Source: an uncultured Pelagibacteraceae bacterium (lineage in GTDB: Bacteria; Pseudomonadota; Alphaproteobacteria; Pelagibacterales; Pelagibacteraceae). Taken from it: 64,000 nt of DNA. Of the stretch, positions 38,195 to 49,146 are shown in pieces. Position 1 is the stretch's first letter, and every line of letters begins with the position of its first letter. The notes under the pieces are model-generated. The model searched no databases. It was not told the DNA's origin and saw nothing but the letters and a program-made list of their open reading frames with translations. Position numbers and translations under genes: made by a program. Location of the stretch: the NCBI GenBank assembly GCA_902540235.1, contig CACBLI010000005.1, forward strand, positions 1-64,000, read 5' to 3'.

Positions 38195-39492
38195 AGCTTT
38201 GTATGATAGGAACAGGTTATGTGGGATTAGTTAGTGGTGTATGTTTTGCTGATCTAGGTAATAATGTAATTTGCGTTGATAAAGACTTAAAAAAAATAGA
38301 TTTACTTACTAAAGGAAAAATTCCTATTTATGAACCTGGACTTACTGAATTAGTAAATAAAAATTATAAAAATAAAAGATTAAAATTTTCATCAGATTTA
38401 AAAAAATCAGTAAAAGACTCTGATATAATTTTTATTTGTGTTGGAACACCAACAAAAAAGGGAGGAAGTAGTGCAGATCTAAGCCAAATTTTTCAAGTAG
38501 CTAAACAAATAAGCTTATCAATTAATAAGTTTAAGATCATAGTTACTAAGTCAACAGTGCCTGTAACAACAGGTGATGAAATTGAAAAAATTATCTTAAA
38601 AAAAAAAAATAACAAAAATAAATTTTCCGTTGTATCAAATCCAGAATTTTTAAGAGAAGGGGAAGCAATTCGAGATTTTATTTTTCCTGATAGAATAGTT
38701 GTAGGATCTAATGATAAAAAGTCTAACCGTTTAATGAATAATTTATATGCACCTTTAATTTCTAAAGGAGCTCAATATATTCATACATCAAGAAGAGCAG
38801 CAGAATTAATCAAATATTCATCAAATGCTTTTTTGGCTACTAAAATTACATTCATTAATGAAATCGCAAATTTGTGTGAAAAAACAGGAATAGATGTCGA
38901 GGATATTTCAATTGGGATGGGTTTAGATAAAAGGATTGGGAGTCGTTTTTTAAGGGCAGGACCCGGTTATGGTGGATCATGTTTTCCAAAAGATACCAAA
39001 GCTATAATTTCTACTGCTGATAAGTTTAAAATAAATCTTTCTGTAATAAAATCAGTCATAAAATCAAATGAAAATAGATCTAATTTTTTACTTAATAAAG
39101 TCCATAAAATTTTGAATAACAAAATTAAAAATAAAAAAATAACTTTCTTAGGTGTCACATTTAAGGCTAACACAGACGATATGAGAGACTCCTCTAGTTT
39201 AAAAATGATACCTGCACTATCAAAAAAAGGGGCTAAAATAAATTATTTTGATCCAACAGGTTTTAAAAAAGAGTTCTCAAATATAAAAAATGTTTTTTAT
39301 ATTGATAATATTAAAGATTCTGTAAAAGGTTCAGATCTTGTGATTATTCATACTGAATGGAACGATTTTAAGTCAATTAATTTTAAGAATTTAGTAAGAG
39401 GTAAAAAATTTATTATTTATGATATGAGAAATATATACTCTCCAATGAAAATAAAAAATCAAGGTTTTAAATATTATAGTATCGGAAGATAA
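38191..39492 (+). CDS. ugd: UDP-glucose 6-dehydrogenase
   Basis: Oxidises UDP-glucose to UDP-glucuronate with two NAD+. 433 residues from the start at 38191 (MKLCMIGTGYVGLVSG), which overlaps the galU stop as ATGA; the frame is open further upstream but inside galU. NAD-binding GTGYVG at 7-12, GTPTKKGGSSADLS, and the catalytic Cys264 in GPGYGGSCFPKDTKA. C-terminal LGVTFKANTDDMRDSSS is typical. Three bases separate its stop from the convergent ridA stop. Confidence 0.96.
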   Translation: MKLCMIGTGYVGLVSGVCFADLGNNVICVDKDLKKIDLLTKGKIPIYEPGLTELVNKNYKNKRLKFSSDLKKSVKDSDIIFICVGTPTKKGGSSADLSQIFQVAKQISLSINKFKIIVTKSTVPVTTGDEIEKIILKKKNNKNKFSVVSNPEFLREGEAIRDFIFPDRIVVGSNDKKSNRLMNNLYAPLISKGAQYIHTSRRAAELIKYSSNAFLATKITFINEIANLCEKTGIDVEDISIGMGLDKRIGSRFLRAGPGYGGSCFPKDTKAIISTADKFKINLSVIKSVIKSNENRSNFLLNKVHKILNNKIKNKKITFLGVTFKANTDDMRDSSSLKMIPALSKKGAKINYFDPTGFKKEFSNIKNVFYIDNIKDSVKGSDLVIIHTEWNDFKSINFKNLVRGKKFIIYDMRNIYSPMKIKNQGFKYYSIGR

Positions 39493-39495
39493 ATT

Positions 39496-39957
39496 TTAAT
39501 TTAACTCAAATATAGCATCAACTTCAACAGCAACACCTAAGGGCAGACTATTAACACTTACAGCTGCTCTTGTATGCATTCCTGAGTCTCCAAAAACAGA
39601 TGCAATTAAATCAGATGCACCATTAATTACTTTAGGTTGATCCTGAAAATTATCAGTAGAATTAACAAAACCTGTTAGTTTAATACAAGATTTGATTTTT
39701 GTTAGATCATTATCGCATACCTTCATTATTTGAGAAATAATACTTAATGCACATCTTTTTGCTGCATTATAACCCGAGTCTACATCTAAATCTTTTCCAA
39801 CTTTTCCTTTTATTAATTCACCTTTTTCATTAATTGAAATTTGTCCTGAAACAAATAACATCCTCCCTGTTATTTTTGTTGCAACATAATTTCCCACTGG
39901 TGTTTTAGCATCAGGAAGTTTTAACCCGAGTTTTTCTAAGTTTTTTTGATAATTCAT
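39496..39957 (-). CDS. RidA/YjgF-family protein
   Basis: Members deaminate reactive enamine/imine intermediates of amino acid metabolism. 153 residues, of the longer alphaproteobacterial type that begins with a KLGLKLPDAKTPVGNYV-like stretch, with MLFVSGQIS and the C-terminal NSLPLGVAVEVDAIFEL. The classic catalytic Arg equivalent is replaced or shifted (HTRAAVSVNSLP keeps an Arg), so activity is probable but not certain. Start overlaps the end of topA (ATGA). Confidence 0.85.
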   Translation of the reverse strand: MNYQKNLEKLGLKLPDAKTPVGNYVATKITGRMLFVSGQISINEKGELIKGKVGKDLDVDSGYNAAKRCALSIISQIMKVCDNDLTKIKSCIKLTGFVNSTDNFQDQPKVINGASDLIASVFGDSGMHTRAAVSVNSLPLGVAVEVDAIFELN

Positions 39958-42533
39958 CTTTTCTTTTTTTTCTTTTTTGTTTTATCGTATTCTTTTCTTT
40001 TCTCAATCAATATTAACGCTTCTTCCATAGTAAGTTCTGTAGGATCTTTTTCCTCAGGTATTGTAGCATTAAGAGATTTATATTTGATATAAGGTCCGTA
40101 TTGTCCTTTCATAATTCTAACTGGTTTTTTATCCTCAGGGTGTTCACCTAAATCTTTGATCATCGAAGAAGACATTCTCCCTGGTTTAGCTTCAGCAATT
40201 AATGTTATCGCTCTATTTAAACCAATAGAGAAAATCTCTTCAACATTTTCTATTCGAGCTGATTTATTTTCACATTTCAGGTAAGGACCAAATCTTCCTG
40301 TGTTTAAAGTAATTTCTTTTTGATTATCAGGATTTATTCCTAAAGATTTTGGTAGTGAGCATAAAAATTTTGCTTTTTCTAAATCTATACTATCTAGCTC
40401 CAAACCTTTTGGGATAGAGACATTTTTTAAAAGTTCATTTACATCTGATTTAAGTTTTTTTGTTTTACTTTTTTTCTTTGGTGTTTTTTCAATTTCTATA
40501 TCCTCTGGAATTTTTTCATATTGCAAATATGGACCGAATCTACCGTTTTTAAGATATATATCATTGCCGTTCTCATGTTTTCCAATAAATTTTGGTTCAG
40601 CTAACTGAGCTTGTGCAGCTGCTTTAGCTTTAGATAAAGGTCTAGTAAATTTACATTCAGGGTAATTTGAACAACCAATAAATGCACCACCTCTAAAGCT
40701 ATTCTTTAAGCTCAGTGTCCCTGAATTACATAATTGACACTTTCTTACAATGTTTCCTTTATCATCCTTATCGAAAACCAAATCTCCTAAACTTTCATTT
40801 AATAGATCTAAAACCTCTCTTGTTCTTTTTTCCTTCACTTCAGCAACATTGTTGTTGAAGTCTTTCCAGAAAAGCTCCAGAACCTTAATCCAGCTTTCTT
40901 TTCCAGTTGTAATTTCGTCTAATTGATCTTCTAAACCAGCAGTAAAGTTATAATCCACATATTTTGAGAACAATTTTTCAAGAAAAGCTGAAATAAGTTT
41001 TCCTCTATCTGTAGGAAAAAATCTTTTATTCAATATCTCTGCGTAACCTCTATTTGCTATTGTAGAAATTATACTTGCATAAGTAGATGGTCTTCCTATT
41101 CCTAATTCCTCTAGTTTTTTTACTAAGCTAGCCTCAGAATATCTTGGAGGAGGTTGTGTAAAATGCTGTTCATCTATTAACGACTCAATATTTACAAGTC
41201 CTTTAGACACAGAGGGAAGAATGTTTTCATCTTCATCCTTACCTTGATTATTATATATCTTTAAAAATCCATCAAATTTGAGAACAGATCCACTTGCTTT
41301 GCATACTGTATCATCATTATTTGATGTAATCATAATAGTATTTCTATCAAATTTAGCAGATTGCATTTGAGAAGATAAAGCTCTACTCCATATTAAATCA
41401 TAAAGTTTATTTTGATCTGTGCTTAGATACTTTTTTACACTTTGAGGAGTCCTGATAATATCTGTGGGTCTTATTGCTTCATGTGCCTCTTGCGCATTTT
41501 TTGCCTTTTTGCCGGAGTAATTTAAAGCACTCTCAGGTAGATATTCATTACCGATTTCTTTTTCGATATAATCTCTAAAAGCCACAACAGCATCTTTTGA
41601 TAAATTAGTACCATCTGTTCTCATATATGTTATCAAACCTATAGTTTCTCCTTCAATTTCGACTCCTTGGTAAAGTTTTTGAGCAATTTGCATAGTTCTT
41701 GATGCACCAAACCCTAGTCGACTTGAAGCTGTTTGTTGAAGAGTTGATGTAGTAAATGGTCCTGATGGATTACGATTTACCACTTTACTTGATATATCAG
41801 TAATACTAAATTTTTTTTTATTGATGCTTGATATAGCTTTATTTATCTCATCCTTATTTCTAAAAGAGAATTTTTCAATTTTGTTGTTATCTAGTTGACT
41901 TATACTTGCAAGGATATTTTGATTTTTTTCATCTTTAAATTTGACACTTAAAGTCCAAAATTCTTCTGGCTTAAAGGACTCAATTTCATGCTCTCTTTCA
42001 GTTATCAATTTTAAAGCTACTGATTGAACTCTTCCCGCAGATTTAGAGCCTGGAAGTTTTGTCCATAATATTGGTGAGATATTAAAGCCAACCAAGTAAT
42101 CTAACGCTCTTCGAGCCATGTAAGCATCAACTAAAAGCGGTTCAATTTGTCTTGGATTTTCAATGCCATGAATTACTGCTTTTTTTGTAATCTCGTTAAA
42201 AACAACCCTTTCAATTTCTTTATCTTTAAGAAGTTTTTTTTCATTTAGATACTCTTTTACATGCCAAGCTATCGCTTCTCCTTCACGATCAGGATCGGTA
42301 GCTAATATAATTTTTGAAGAATCTTTGGCTGCATCAGTAATTTCTTTAAGATATTTTTTTGAAAAGCTATCAATTTCCCATTCCATCTTAAAATCTTGAT
42401 CTGGATCAACTGAACCATTTTTAGAGGGTAAATCTCTAATATGCCCATAACTAGCTAATACTTTATAATTGTCTCCCAAATATTTATTGATAGTTTTGGC
42501 TTTAGCTGGACTTTCTACAATGACCAAGTTCAT
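39954..42533 (-). CDS. topA: DNA topoisomerase I
   Basis: Relaxes negatively supercoiled DNA through a 5'-phosphotyrosine link. Start chosen at 42533 (MNLVIVESPAKAKTINKYLG), three codons into the open frame, 859 residues. TOPRIM domain with ATDPDREGEAIAWHV, active-site tyrosine in LITYMRTDGT, and DNA gate domains. A zinc finger CxxC-x(n)-CxxxxxC follows (CQLCNSGTLSL, CSNYPEC), then repeated C-terminal modules with FGPYLQY, FGPYLKC and YGPYIKY. Confidence 0.97.
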   Translation of the reverse strand: MNLVIVESPAKAKTINKYLGDNYKVLASYGHIRDLPSKNGSVDPDQDFKMEWEIDSFSKKYLKEITDAAKDSSKIILATDPDREGEAIAWHVKEYLNEKKLLKDKEIERVVFNEITKKAVIHGIENPRQIEPLLVDAYMARRALDYLVGFNISPILWTKLPGSKSAGRVQSVALKLITEREHEIESFKPEEFWTLSVKFKDEKNQNILASISQLDNNKIEKFSFRNKDEINKAISSINKKKFSITDISSKVVNRNPSGPFTTSTLQQTASSRLGFGASRTMQIAQKLYQGVEIEGETIGLITYMRTDGTNLSKDAVVAFRDYIEKEIGNEYLPESALNYSGKKAKNAQEAHEAIRPTDIIRTPQSVKKYLSTDQNKLYDLIWSRALSSQMQSAKFDRNTIMITSNNDDTVCKASGSVLKFDGFLKIYNNQGKDEDENILPSVSKGLVNIESLIDEQHFTQPPPRYSEASLVKKLEELGIGRPSTYASIISTIANRGYAEILNKRFFPTDRGKLISAFLEKLFSKYVDYNFTAGLEDQLDEITTGKESWIKVLELFWKDFNNNVAEVKEKRTREVLDLLNESLGDLVFDKDDKGNIVRKCQLCNSGTLSLKNSFRGGAFIGCSNYPECKFTRPLSKAKAAAQAQLAEPKFIGKHENGNDIYLKNGRFGPYLQYEKIPEDIEIEKTPKKKSKTKKLKSDVNELLKNVSIPKGLELDSIDLEKAKFLCSLPKSLGINPDNQKEITLNTGRFGPYLKCENKSARIENVEEIFSIGLNRAITLIAEAKPGRMSSSMIKDLGEHPEDKKPVRIMKGQYGPYIKYKSLNATIPEEKDPTELTMEEALILIEKRKEYDKTKKKKKKR

Positions 42534-42569
42534 AAATGACAAACTACCTAAAAGAGTTAGATAGTCAAA

Positions 42570-43148
42570 CTAATAAATTTTTGTCTTAGTTTCTTCTTTA
42601 TTTTTCAATCTTTTAATATTTTCTCGATGGGTAAAAAATATTAATACAAACATGACTATAAAAAAAAATACATCGTTAAATTGAACTGTGATTAGTAAAT
42701 AAACAGGAACTGATATAGAGGCAATTAATGAAGATAAAGATGAATATTTTGTTAAGGCAAAAATTATTAACCAAGATAAAGCAAAAATAATTCCAAAATA
42801 AATATTTATTGCAAATAGGATGCCAACATATGTTGCAACACCTTTGCCTCCTTTAAATTTCAGCCATACAGGAAATACGTGACCTATAAATGCGCATAAT
42901 GATGACAAATATAATAAATCTGTGTAATAAATTTTAACAAATATAACAGGGATAACAGCTTTTAAAATATCAAGAGATAATGTTATATAACCGACTGTCT
43001 TGTTACCAGTTCTAAGTACATTTGTAGCTCCAATATTTCCAGATCCAATATTTCTTATATCTTTTTTCAAAAAAATTTTTGTTAATATTAATCCAAATGG
43101 AATTGATCCCATTAAATATGAAATTATACCTATGATTAAAATATCCAT
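42570..43148 (-). CDS. plsY: Acyl-phosphate glycerol-3-phosphate acyltransferase
   Basis: Membrane enzyme that makes lysophosphatidic acid, the first step of phospholipid synthesis. 192 residues with five membrane segments and the three family motifs: SIPFGLILTK near 14-23, GSGNIGATNVLRTGNKTVG near 36-54 and KFKGGKGVATYVG near 97-109. It starts one base before the pyrC-like stop, so the two are probably co-transcribed. Confidence 0.94.
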   Translation of the reverse strand: MDILIIGIISYLMGSIPFGLILTKIFLKKDIRNIGSGNIGATNVLRTGNKTVGYITLSLDILKAVIPVIFVKIYYTDLLYLSSLCAFIGHVFPVWLKFKGGKGVATYVGILFAINIYFGIIFALSWLIIFALTKYSSLSSLIASISVPVYLLITVQFNDVFFFIVMFVLIFFTHRENIKRLKNKEETKTKIY

Positions 43149-43149
43149 A

Positions 43150-44436
43150 CTATAGCTTAAATAATTCTTTACCTTTTACAAATGTATTAGTGACTTTGCC
43201 TTGAAGTTTTTTATCTTCGATTGATGTATTTTTTGATTTTGAGATAAGTTTATCTTTTTTTACAATCCATGGTTTATCTATATCTACTATACAAAGATCG
43301 GCATCATTACCAATAGATAGATTCCCTTTATTAATTTTTAATATTTTAGCAGGGTTTGATGTCAATGCTTTTATTATTGTCTCTAATTTGAGTGATCCGT
43401 TATGATATAATTCTAAACTTAGAGACAGCAGAGTTTCTATCCCTGACGCACCGGTTGCTGCTTGAGTAAAGGTTAATCTTTTTGATTCTTCATCTTCTGG
43501 CTTATGATCTGAAACTATAACATCAATCAAATCGTCCTTTAAACCTTGTACTAAAGCCATTCTATCTTCCTCTCTTCTTAATGGTGGAGATAATTTCAAA
43601 AATGTTTTGAAGTCTCCTATGTCATTTTCATTTAAAGATAAGTTGTTAACTGAAACACCACATGTGAATTTTACTGTTTCTTTTCTTGATTTAATTACCT
43701 CGACAGACTTTTGTGATGATAATTGAGAGATATGATATCTACATTTAACTTTTTCCAGTAATGTTAAATCTCTTTCGATCAGAATACGTTCAGCGATTTC
43801 AGGTATACCAGATAGACCTAATTTTGAAGCAATTATTCCAGAGTTAATCATACCATTTTTTGCTAACTCATAATCTTCAGCGTGCTGCATTATTAAGCTA
43901 CCTAAGTCTTTAGCTGAGTTCATTATTCTAGACATTAATCTTGGGTTTTGAATTGTTTTAACGCCATCGGTGAATGCAATTATTCCTTTATTTTGTAACA
44001 AACCAAACTCAGTCATATTTGTACCCTCAGTATTTTTTGTTAAAGAGGCACATGGAAAAATATTTATCTTTGATTTATCTCTTCCTCTTCTTTTTAAAAA
44101 GTCGACTATGGAAACGTTATCAATTACCGGATCTGTATTTGGCATTGTTACAACTGAAGTGACACCACCCGAGAGTGCCGCGTTACTCAGTGTCCTAAAA
44201 TTTTCTTTATACTCATAGCCCGGTTCACCAACAAAAACTCGCATATCGACTAATCCAGGGAAAATATACTTACTTTTTAAATCAATTGGTTTCTCTCTAC
44301 TTGGTAAATTATTAATATTTACTTTTTTTCCTATAGCCTCAATTTTTCCATCTTCACTTATAATCAGACCCCCATTTTCATTCATGGAGTTATAAGGATC
44401 AATTATATTTGCGTTTATAAAATATTGTTTTTTCAT
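43150..44436 (-). CDS. Dihydroorotase-like protein lacking metal-site histidines (PyrX type)
   Basis: A class I dihydroorotase homologue next to pyrB. 428 residues from the start at 44436, which overlaps the pyrB stop (TAATG). The metal-binding HxH of active enzymes is replaced: DMRVFVGEPG at 64-73 has Arg66 and Phe68 where His residues are expected. Other family parts remain (VTMPNTDP, QHAED, HISQLSS, SDHKPEDEESKR). By analogy with PyrX proteins it is probably an inactive partner that stabilises aspartate transcarbamoylase, so an active pyrC should exist elsewhere in the genome. Confidence 0.88.
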   Translation of the reverse strand: MKKQYFINANIIDPYNSMNENGGLIISEDGKIEAIGKKVNINNLPSREKPIDLKSKYIFPGLVDMRVFVGEPGYEYKENFRTLSNAALSGGVTSVVTMPNTDPVIDNVSIVDFLKRRGRDKSKINIFPCASLTKNTEGTNMTEFGLLQNKGIIAFTDGVKTIQNPRLMSRIMNSAKDLGSLIMQHAEDYELAKNGMINSGIIASKLGLSGIPEIAERILIERDLTLLEKVKCRYHISQLSSQKSVEVIKSRKETVKFTCGVSVNNLSLNENDIGDFKTFLKLSPPLRREEDRMALVQGLKDDLIDVIVSDHKPEDEESKRLTFTQAATGASGIETLLSLSLELYHNGSLKLETIIKALTSNPAKILKINKGNLSIGNDADLCIVDIDKPWIVKKDKLISKSKNTSIEDKKLQGKVTNTFVKGKELFKL

Positions 44437-45377
44437 TATGTACAAAATATTTTAAGACAAGCCATTCTCACCGCTACACCTAATTCAACTTGCTCTTTAA
44501 TGACACTTTTGTTGATATCATCTGCTAACATTGTATCTATTTCTATACCTCTGTTCATTGGACCAGGGTGCATAATTAAAGCATCAGATTTGGCATGTTC
44601 TAATTTATCAGGGGTTAATCCATAATATTCATAATATTCTCTGTTGGATGAAAGATATGAACTCGTCATTCGTTCATTTTGTAATCTCAACATCATAACA
44701 ATATCACAATCTTTCAATCCTTTTTTCATATCTGTAAAAGTATTAACACCAAATTTTTCAATTTCTTTTGGCATAAGATTTGTTGGAGCAATAATATTCA
44801 CTTCTGCTCCCAACATACTAAGTAAGTAAATATTTGATCTGGCAACTCTTGAATGAAGAATGTCTCCACAGATCGCAATTTTTAATCCTTGAATTTTTTT
44901 TTTACGAGTAATAATTGTTAAAGCATCTAATAAAGCCTGAGTAGGGTGTTCTCTTCTTCCATCACCAGCATTTAGAACCGCACAGTTTACTTTTTGTGAA
45001 AGTAGATTACATGCCCCAGAATCTTGATGTCTAATTACAATAATATCAGGATGCATTGCATTTAGTGTCATTGCTGTATCTATTAATGTTTCACCTTTTT
45101 TAATTGCTGAGTTGTTTATATTCATTGACATAACATCAGCCCCAAGTCTTTTACCAGCTAATTCAAACGAGCTTTGAGTTCTAGTGGAAGGTTCAAAAAA
45201 TAAATTAATTTGAGTTTTACCTCTTAAAACATCAACTTTCTTATTTTTACTTTGATTTACTTTTATAAATGAATTTGCTTCATCAAGTATTAAGTTAACA
45301 TCATTAATTGACAAATCTTGAATTCCTAAAAGGTGTTTTTGAGAAATTTTAATAGCCTGATTTGTTTTAATTGCCAT
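44436..45377 (-). CDS. pyrB: Aspartate carbamoyltransferase catalytic subunit
   Basis: Condenses carbamoyl phosphate and aspartate in pyrimidine synthesis. 313 residues from the start at 45377 ([18 protein letters not shown]), which fits family N-termini better than the open frame 13 codons upstream. Carbamoyl-phosphate site [13 protein letters not shown] near 60-72 and [10 protein letters not shown] are conserved. No regulatory subunit pyrI is present; the neighbour is a PyrX-type protein, the usual alphaproteobacterial arrangement. Confidence 0.96.
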   Translation of the reverse strand: MAIKTNQAIKISQKHLLGIQDLSINDVNLILDEANSFIKVNQSKNKKVDVLRGKTQINLFFEPSTRTQSSFELAGKRLGADVMSMNINNSAIKKGETLIDTAMTLNAMHPDIIVIRHQDSGACNLLSQKVNCAVLNAGDGRREHPTQALLDALTIITRKKKIQGLKIAICGDILHSRVARSNIYLLSMLGAEVNIIAPTNLMPKEIEKFGVNTFTDMKKGLKDCDIVMMLRLQNERMTSSYLSSNREYYEYYGLTPDKLEHAKSDALIMHPGPMNRGIEIDTMLADDINKSVIKEQVELGVAVRMACLKIFCT

Positions 45378-45419
45378 TAAAGCCAACTCTATAACTATAA
45401 ACTCATATAATAGCAAGTA

Positions 45420-45875
45420 TTAATTATTCAAAAAATCTAAAGCTCCTTGTAATATAAAAGCAGCAGCATTTTCATCTATTTTTTTTTCTCTTTTACTCAC
45501 ATTAATATCTAATTGGCCAGACAGATTAAAAGCACCAACAGTTGAGAGTCTCTCATCCCAGAGACAAATTGGAATATCTAAGTTTTTTTCAATATTTTCA
45601 GTTGTATCTTTTACTGATTGAGCTGACCTACCTGAGGATCCATCCATATTCAAAGGATTTCCAACAATGATTCCTTTTATATTATTTTCATTGATAATTA
45701 ATTTTAGTTCATCAATAAGGTCTTCTAACGAATTTCTATTTATTGTTTTTAATGGAGTGGCTATTAGTTGTTTGTCATCACAGATTGACACACCAATTCT
45801 TTTAGATCCAAGGTCTAAACCTATCAATCTACACTTATCTGAGTGTTTTTTTTTAAATTCCTCTAAAGTGATCAT
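45420..45875 (-). CDS. ruvX: Putative pre-16S rRNA nuclease, RuvX/YqgF family
   Basis: RNase H-like fold protein thought to finish the 5' end of 16S rRNA; also called a Holliday junction resolvase homologue. 151 residues with LIGLDLGSKRIGVSICDD near 17-34, GNPLNMDGSSGRSAQSV and DERLSTVGA, plus DENAAAFIL near the end, giving the Asp/Glu active-site set. It shares a divergent 50-base gap with gatC. Confidence 0.92.
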   Translation of the reverse strand: MITLEEFKKKHSDKCRLIGLDLGSKRIGVSICDDKQLIATPLKTINRNSLEDLIDELKLIINENNIKGIIVGNPLNMDGSSGRSAQSVKDTTENIEKNLDIPICLWDERLSTVGAFNLSGQLDINVSKREKKIDENAAAFILQGALDFLNN

Positions 45876-45925
45876 ATTGTATATTTTAAACTTAAGTGAT
45901 ACTTTGCCTCATATTTAAATAGCAT

Positions 45926-46213
45926 ATGAGTATAGATCTTAAAACAATAAAACATATATCTAAATTGGCAAGAATTTCAGTTGACGAGCAAAGAGCTGAA
46001 AAATTGGCTGGTGATTTAAATTCTATTTTTGAATTTATTGAAAAACTTAACGAATTAAAAACTGACAATGTAGAACCATTAACTTCTATCGCTGAAACAA
46101 CCTTAAAATTAAGATCTGATGAAGTAAAAAGTAAAAATATCAGAGAACAAATTATTAAAAATTCTCCTCAGGATAACGAGGATTATTTTGTAGTGCCTAA
46201 GGTGATTGAATAA
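45926..46213 (+). CDS. gatC: Asp/Glu-tRNA amidotransferase subunit C
   Basis: Small subunit that wraps and stabilises GatA and GatB. 95 residues with IKHISKLARISVDEQRAEKL and the C-terminal LRSDEVKSKN...YFVVPKVIE pattern, typical of the family. First gene of a gatCAB operon; its stop overlaps gatA by one base. Confidence 0.95.
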   Translation: MSIDLKTIKHISKLARISVDEQRAEKLAGDLNSIFEFIEKLNELKTDNVEPLTSIAETTLKLRSDEVKSKNIREQIIKNSPQDNEDYFVVPKVIE

Positions 46214-47670
46214 TGTCAGATATTACAAAACAATCTCTTACAGAACTGGTTGAAAATATTAAAAATAAAAAACTTTCTTCAACAGATGTGACCAAGGCAT
46301 TTATCGATAGATCTGAAAAATCTGAAGAATTGAACGCTTATATTACAAATGACTTTACATCGGCTTTAGATAAAGCAAAAAAATTCGATCAAAAACCAAA
46401 TTTAAATTTGAAACTGCCTGGTATTCCAATGGCAGTTAAGGATTTATTTTGTACAAAAGATATTAAAACAACTGCTGGTAGTAAAATTTTAAATAACTTT
46501 GTACCAACTTACGAGTCAACAGTTACTGAAAATATTTGGAATGAAGGCGCAATACTTTTGGGTAAGTTAAACTGTGATGAGTTTGCAATGGGTTCATCAA
46601 ATGAAACAAGTTTTTTTGGCAATGTACAAAGCCCTATTGATAAAAATCTGGTTCCGGGTGGATCATCTGGCGGCTCAGCTTCGGCAGTGGCTGGACAATT
46701 AACTCCTGTTACAATTGGTACTGATACTGGTGGATCAATTAGACAACCAGCCTCTTTCACTGGGATTGTAGGATTAAAACCTACATACGGTAGCTGCTCA
46801 AGATATGGAATAGTTGCTTTTGCTTCATCATTGGATCAAGCAGGACCAATGGCTCAAAATGTAAAAGATTGTGCTTTACTACACGAAGTAATTAGCTCTT
46901 ATGACTCAAAAGACTCTACTTCAATAGATTTTAAGAGAAACCATTACAGTAAAGAATTAACAAATAATATTAAAGGAAAAAAAATTGGAATACCAAAAGA
47001 GTATAGAGTCGATGGTATGCCGAAAGAAATTGAAGATCTTTGGCAAAAAGGTATTCAGTACGTAAAAGATTGTGGTGCTGAAACCATTGATATTTCTCTG
47101 CCAAACACAAGTTATGCATTGCCGACATATTATATAGTAGCTCCTGCTGAAGCGTCATCAAACTTAGCAAGATATGATGGTGTTAAGTATGGATTTAGAG
47201 CTAAAGGTGAAAATTTAATTGATATGTACGAAAAGACTAGATCAGAAGGCTTTGGAGCTGAAGTTCAAAGAAGAATCATGATTGGAACTTATGTTTTATC
47301 TTCTGGGTACTACGATGCTTATTATCTTAAAGCTCAAAAAGTAAGGAAACTTATCAAAAATGATTTTGATGAGGCTTATAAAAAAGTCGATGCAATTTTA
47401 ACTCCATCAACACCTAGCTCAGCATTTAAGATAGGTGAAAAAACAAATGATCCAGTGTCAATGTATCTAAATGATATATTTACAGTACCTGTTAACTTAG
47501 CTGGACTTCCAGGTATCTCAATACCTGCAGGACATGACTCTAAAGGTTATCCTTTAGGTTTACAAATTATTGGAAAAGCTTTTGATGAACAAAATATATT
47601 GAATATAGCTTATGCTATGGAAGAAAAGATCAATTTTAAAAACAAAATTACTGATTGGTGGATAAAATGA
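46213..47670 (+). CDS. gatA: Asp/Glu-tRNA amidotransferase subunit A
   Basis: Glutaminase subunit that supplies ammonia for converting Glu-tRNA(Gln) and/or Asp-tRNA(Asn) to the amides. 485 residues of the amidase-signature family, with the Ser-cisSer-Lys triad placed by family alignment at Lys76 (PMAVKDLF), Ser151 (GGSSGGSA) and Ser175 (GGSIRQPA). Starts in the gatC stop; ends in an ATGA overlap with gatB. Presence of the complex suggests indirect synthesis of at least one amide tRNA. Confidence 0.97.
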   Translation: MSDITKQSLTELVENIKNKKLSSTDVTKAFIDRSEKSEELNAYITNDFTSALDKAKKFDQKPNLNLKLPGIPMAVKDLFCTKDIKTTAGSKILNNFVPTYESTVTENIWNEGAILLGKLNCDEFAMGSSNETSFFGNVQSPIDKNLVPGGSSGGSASAVAGQLTPVTIGTDTGGSIRQPASFTGIVGLKPTYGSCSRYGIVAFASSLDQAGPMAQNVKDCALLHEVISSYDSKDSTSIDFKRNHYSKELTNNIKGKKIGIPKEYRVDGMPKEIEDLWQKGIQYVKDCGAETIDISLPNTSYALPTYYIVAPAEASSNLARYDGVKYGFRAKGENLIDMYEKTRSEGFGAEVQRRIMIGTYVLSSGYYDAYYLKAQKVRKLIKNDFDEAYKKVDAILTPSTPSSAFKIGEKTNDPVSMYLNDIFTVPVNLAGLPGISIPAGHDSKGYPLGLQIIGKAFDEQNILNIAYAMEEKINFKNKITDWWIK

Positions 47671-49142
47671 GTAAAAAAGATTCAGAATATTTGATCAATC
47701 GAAAAGATAATCAGTACGAGGTAGTAATTGGTTTAGAAGTTCATGCTCAAGTTTTATCTGAGTCTAAATTATTTTCTACTTCAGCAACTAAATTTGGAGC
47801 GGAACCTAATACGCAGGTTAGTTTAGTTGATGCTGCATTTCCAGGAATGTTACCAGTAATAAATGAATTTTGTGTTAAACAGGCAATTAAAACTGGTATT
47901 GGCCTTAACGCAAAAATTAATAAACGTTCAGTATTTGATAGAAAAAATTATTTTTATGCTGATTTACCTCAAGGATATCAAATATCACAATTTAAAGATC
48001 CAATAGTAGGCGAGGGTAAGGTTATTTTGGATATGCCTAATGGTCAAAAAGAAGTTGGTATAGAAAGATTACACCTTGAACAAGATGCTGGAAAGAGCAT
48101 ACATGATCTTGACCAACAAAATACTTTTGTTGATTTAAACAGATCAGGGGTAGCTTTAATGGAAATAGTCAGCAAGCCTGATCTAAGATCCCCAGATGAG
48201 GTTAATGCTTACATTAAAAAATTACGATCTATAATGAGATATTTAGGAACTTGTGATGGTAATATGCAAGAGGGCTCTTTAAGAGCTGATGTGAATGTTT
48301 CTGTAAGACCAAAGGGCTCAAAAGAATTTGGTACTCGATGCGAAATTAAAAATGTTAATTCAATTAAATTTATGCAAATGGCAATAGAATATGAGGCTAA
48401 TAGGCAAGTTGATTTAATAGAAGAAGGCAAAACTATTGATCAAGAAACAAGGCTTTTTGATACCAAGAAAAATGAGACAAGGTCAATGAGATCAAAAGAA
48501 GACGCTCATGATTATAGATATTTTCCTGACCCAGATTTATTGCCTTTGGAAGTTTCGGAAGAATTTATTGAAAAACTTAAAAATGATATTCCAGAACTTC
48601 CAGATGACAAAAAGAAAAGATTTATTGAAGAGTTTAAATTGTCTCCTTATGAGGCTAATATTTTAGTGTCTGATATTGATACTGCGAAATACTTTGAAGA
48701 AGTTGTAGCTAAAATGGGTAAGAACAAAGATATTAAGTTAGCAGTCAATTGGATTACAGGAGAATTATTTGCTGTTTTAAATAGCAAAGCTTTAGAAATT
48801 TCTCAAAGTCCAGTGAGCGCTAAGAATTTCGCTATTTTGATAAATCTTATTAAGAATGGAACTATCTCAGGAAAGATAGCAAAAACTGTTTTTGAATTGA
48901 TGATCGATGGTGATAAAGATCCTCAAAACATAGTAGAAGAAAAAGGATTAAAACAACAAAGCGATCCAAAAGCTTTAGAGGCATTAATTGACAAAATAAT
49001 TAATGACAATAGAGAAAAAGCCATTGAATATAAACAAGGTAAAGAAAAATTATTTGGTTTTTTTGTTGGTCAAGCAATGAAGGCATCAGGTGGAAAAGCT
49101 AACCCTCAATTAATCAATGAGATCCTAAAGAAAAAATTATAA
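47667..49142 (+). CDS. gatB: Asp/Glu-tRNA amidotransferase subunit B
   Basis: Kinase/transamidase and tRNA-binding subunit of GatCAB. 491 residues from the start at 47667 ([20 protein letters not shown]), which overlaps gatA as ATGA; an ATG four codons upstream is possible. Conserved [33 protein letters not shown] and [12 protein letters not shown], and the C-terminal YqeY-like tail with [17 protein letters not shown]. Confidence 0.97.
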   Translation: MSKKDSEYLINRKDNQYEVVIGLEVHAQVLSESKLFSTSATKFGAEPNTQVSLVDAAFPGMLPVINEFCVKQAIKTGIGLNAKINKRSVFDRKNYFYADLPQGYQISQFKDPIVGEGKVILDMPNGQKEVGIERLHLEQDAGKSIHDLDQQNTFVDLNRSGVALMEIVSKPDLRSPDEVNAYIKKLRSIMRYLGTCDGNMQEGSLRADVNVSVRPKGSKEFGTRCEIKNVNSIKFMQMAIEYEANRQVDLIEEGKTIDQETRLFDTKKNETRSMRSKEDAHDYRYFPDPDLLPLEVSEEFIEKLKNDIPELPDDKKKRFIEEFKLSPYEANILVSDIDTAKYFEEVVAKMGKNKDIKLAVNWITGELFAVLNSKALEISQSPVSAKNFAILINLIKNGTISGKIAKTVFELMIDGDKDPQNIVEEKGLKQQSDPKALEALIDKIINDNREKAIEYKQGKEKLFGFFVGQAMKASGGKANPQLINEILKKKL

Positions 49143-49146
49143 GGTT

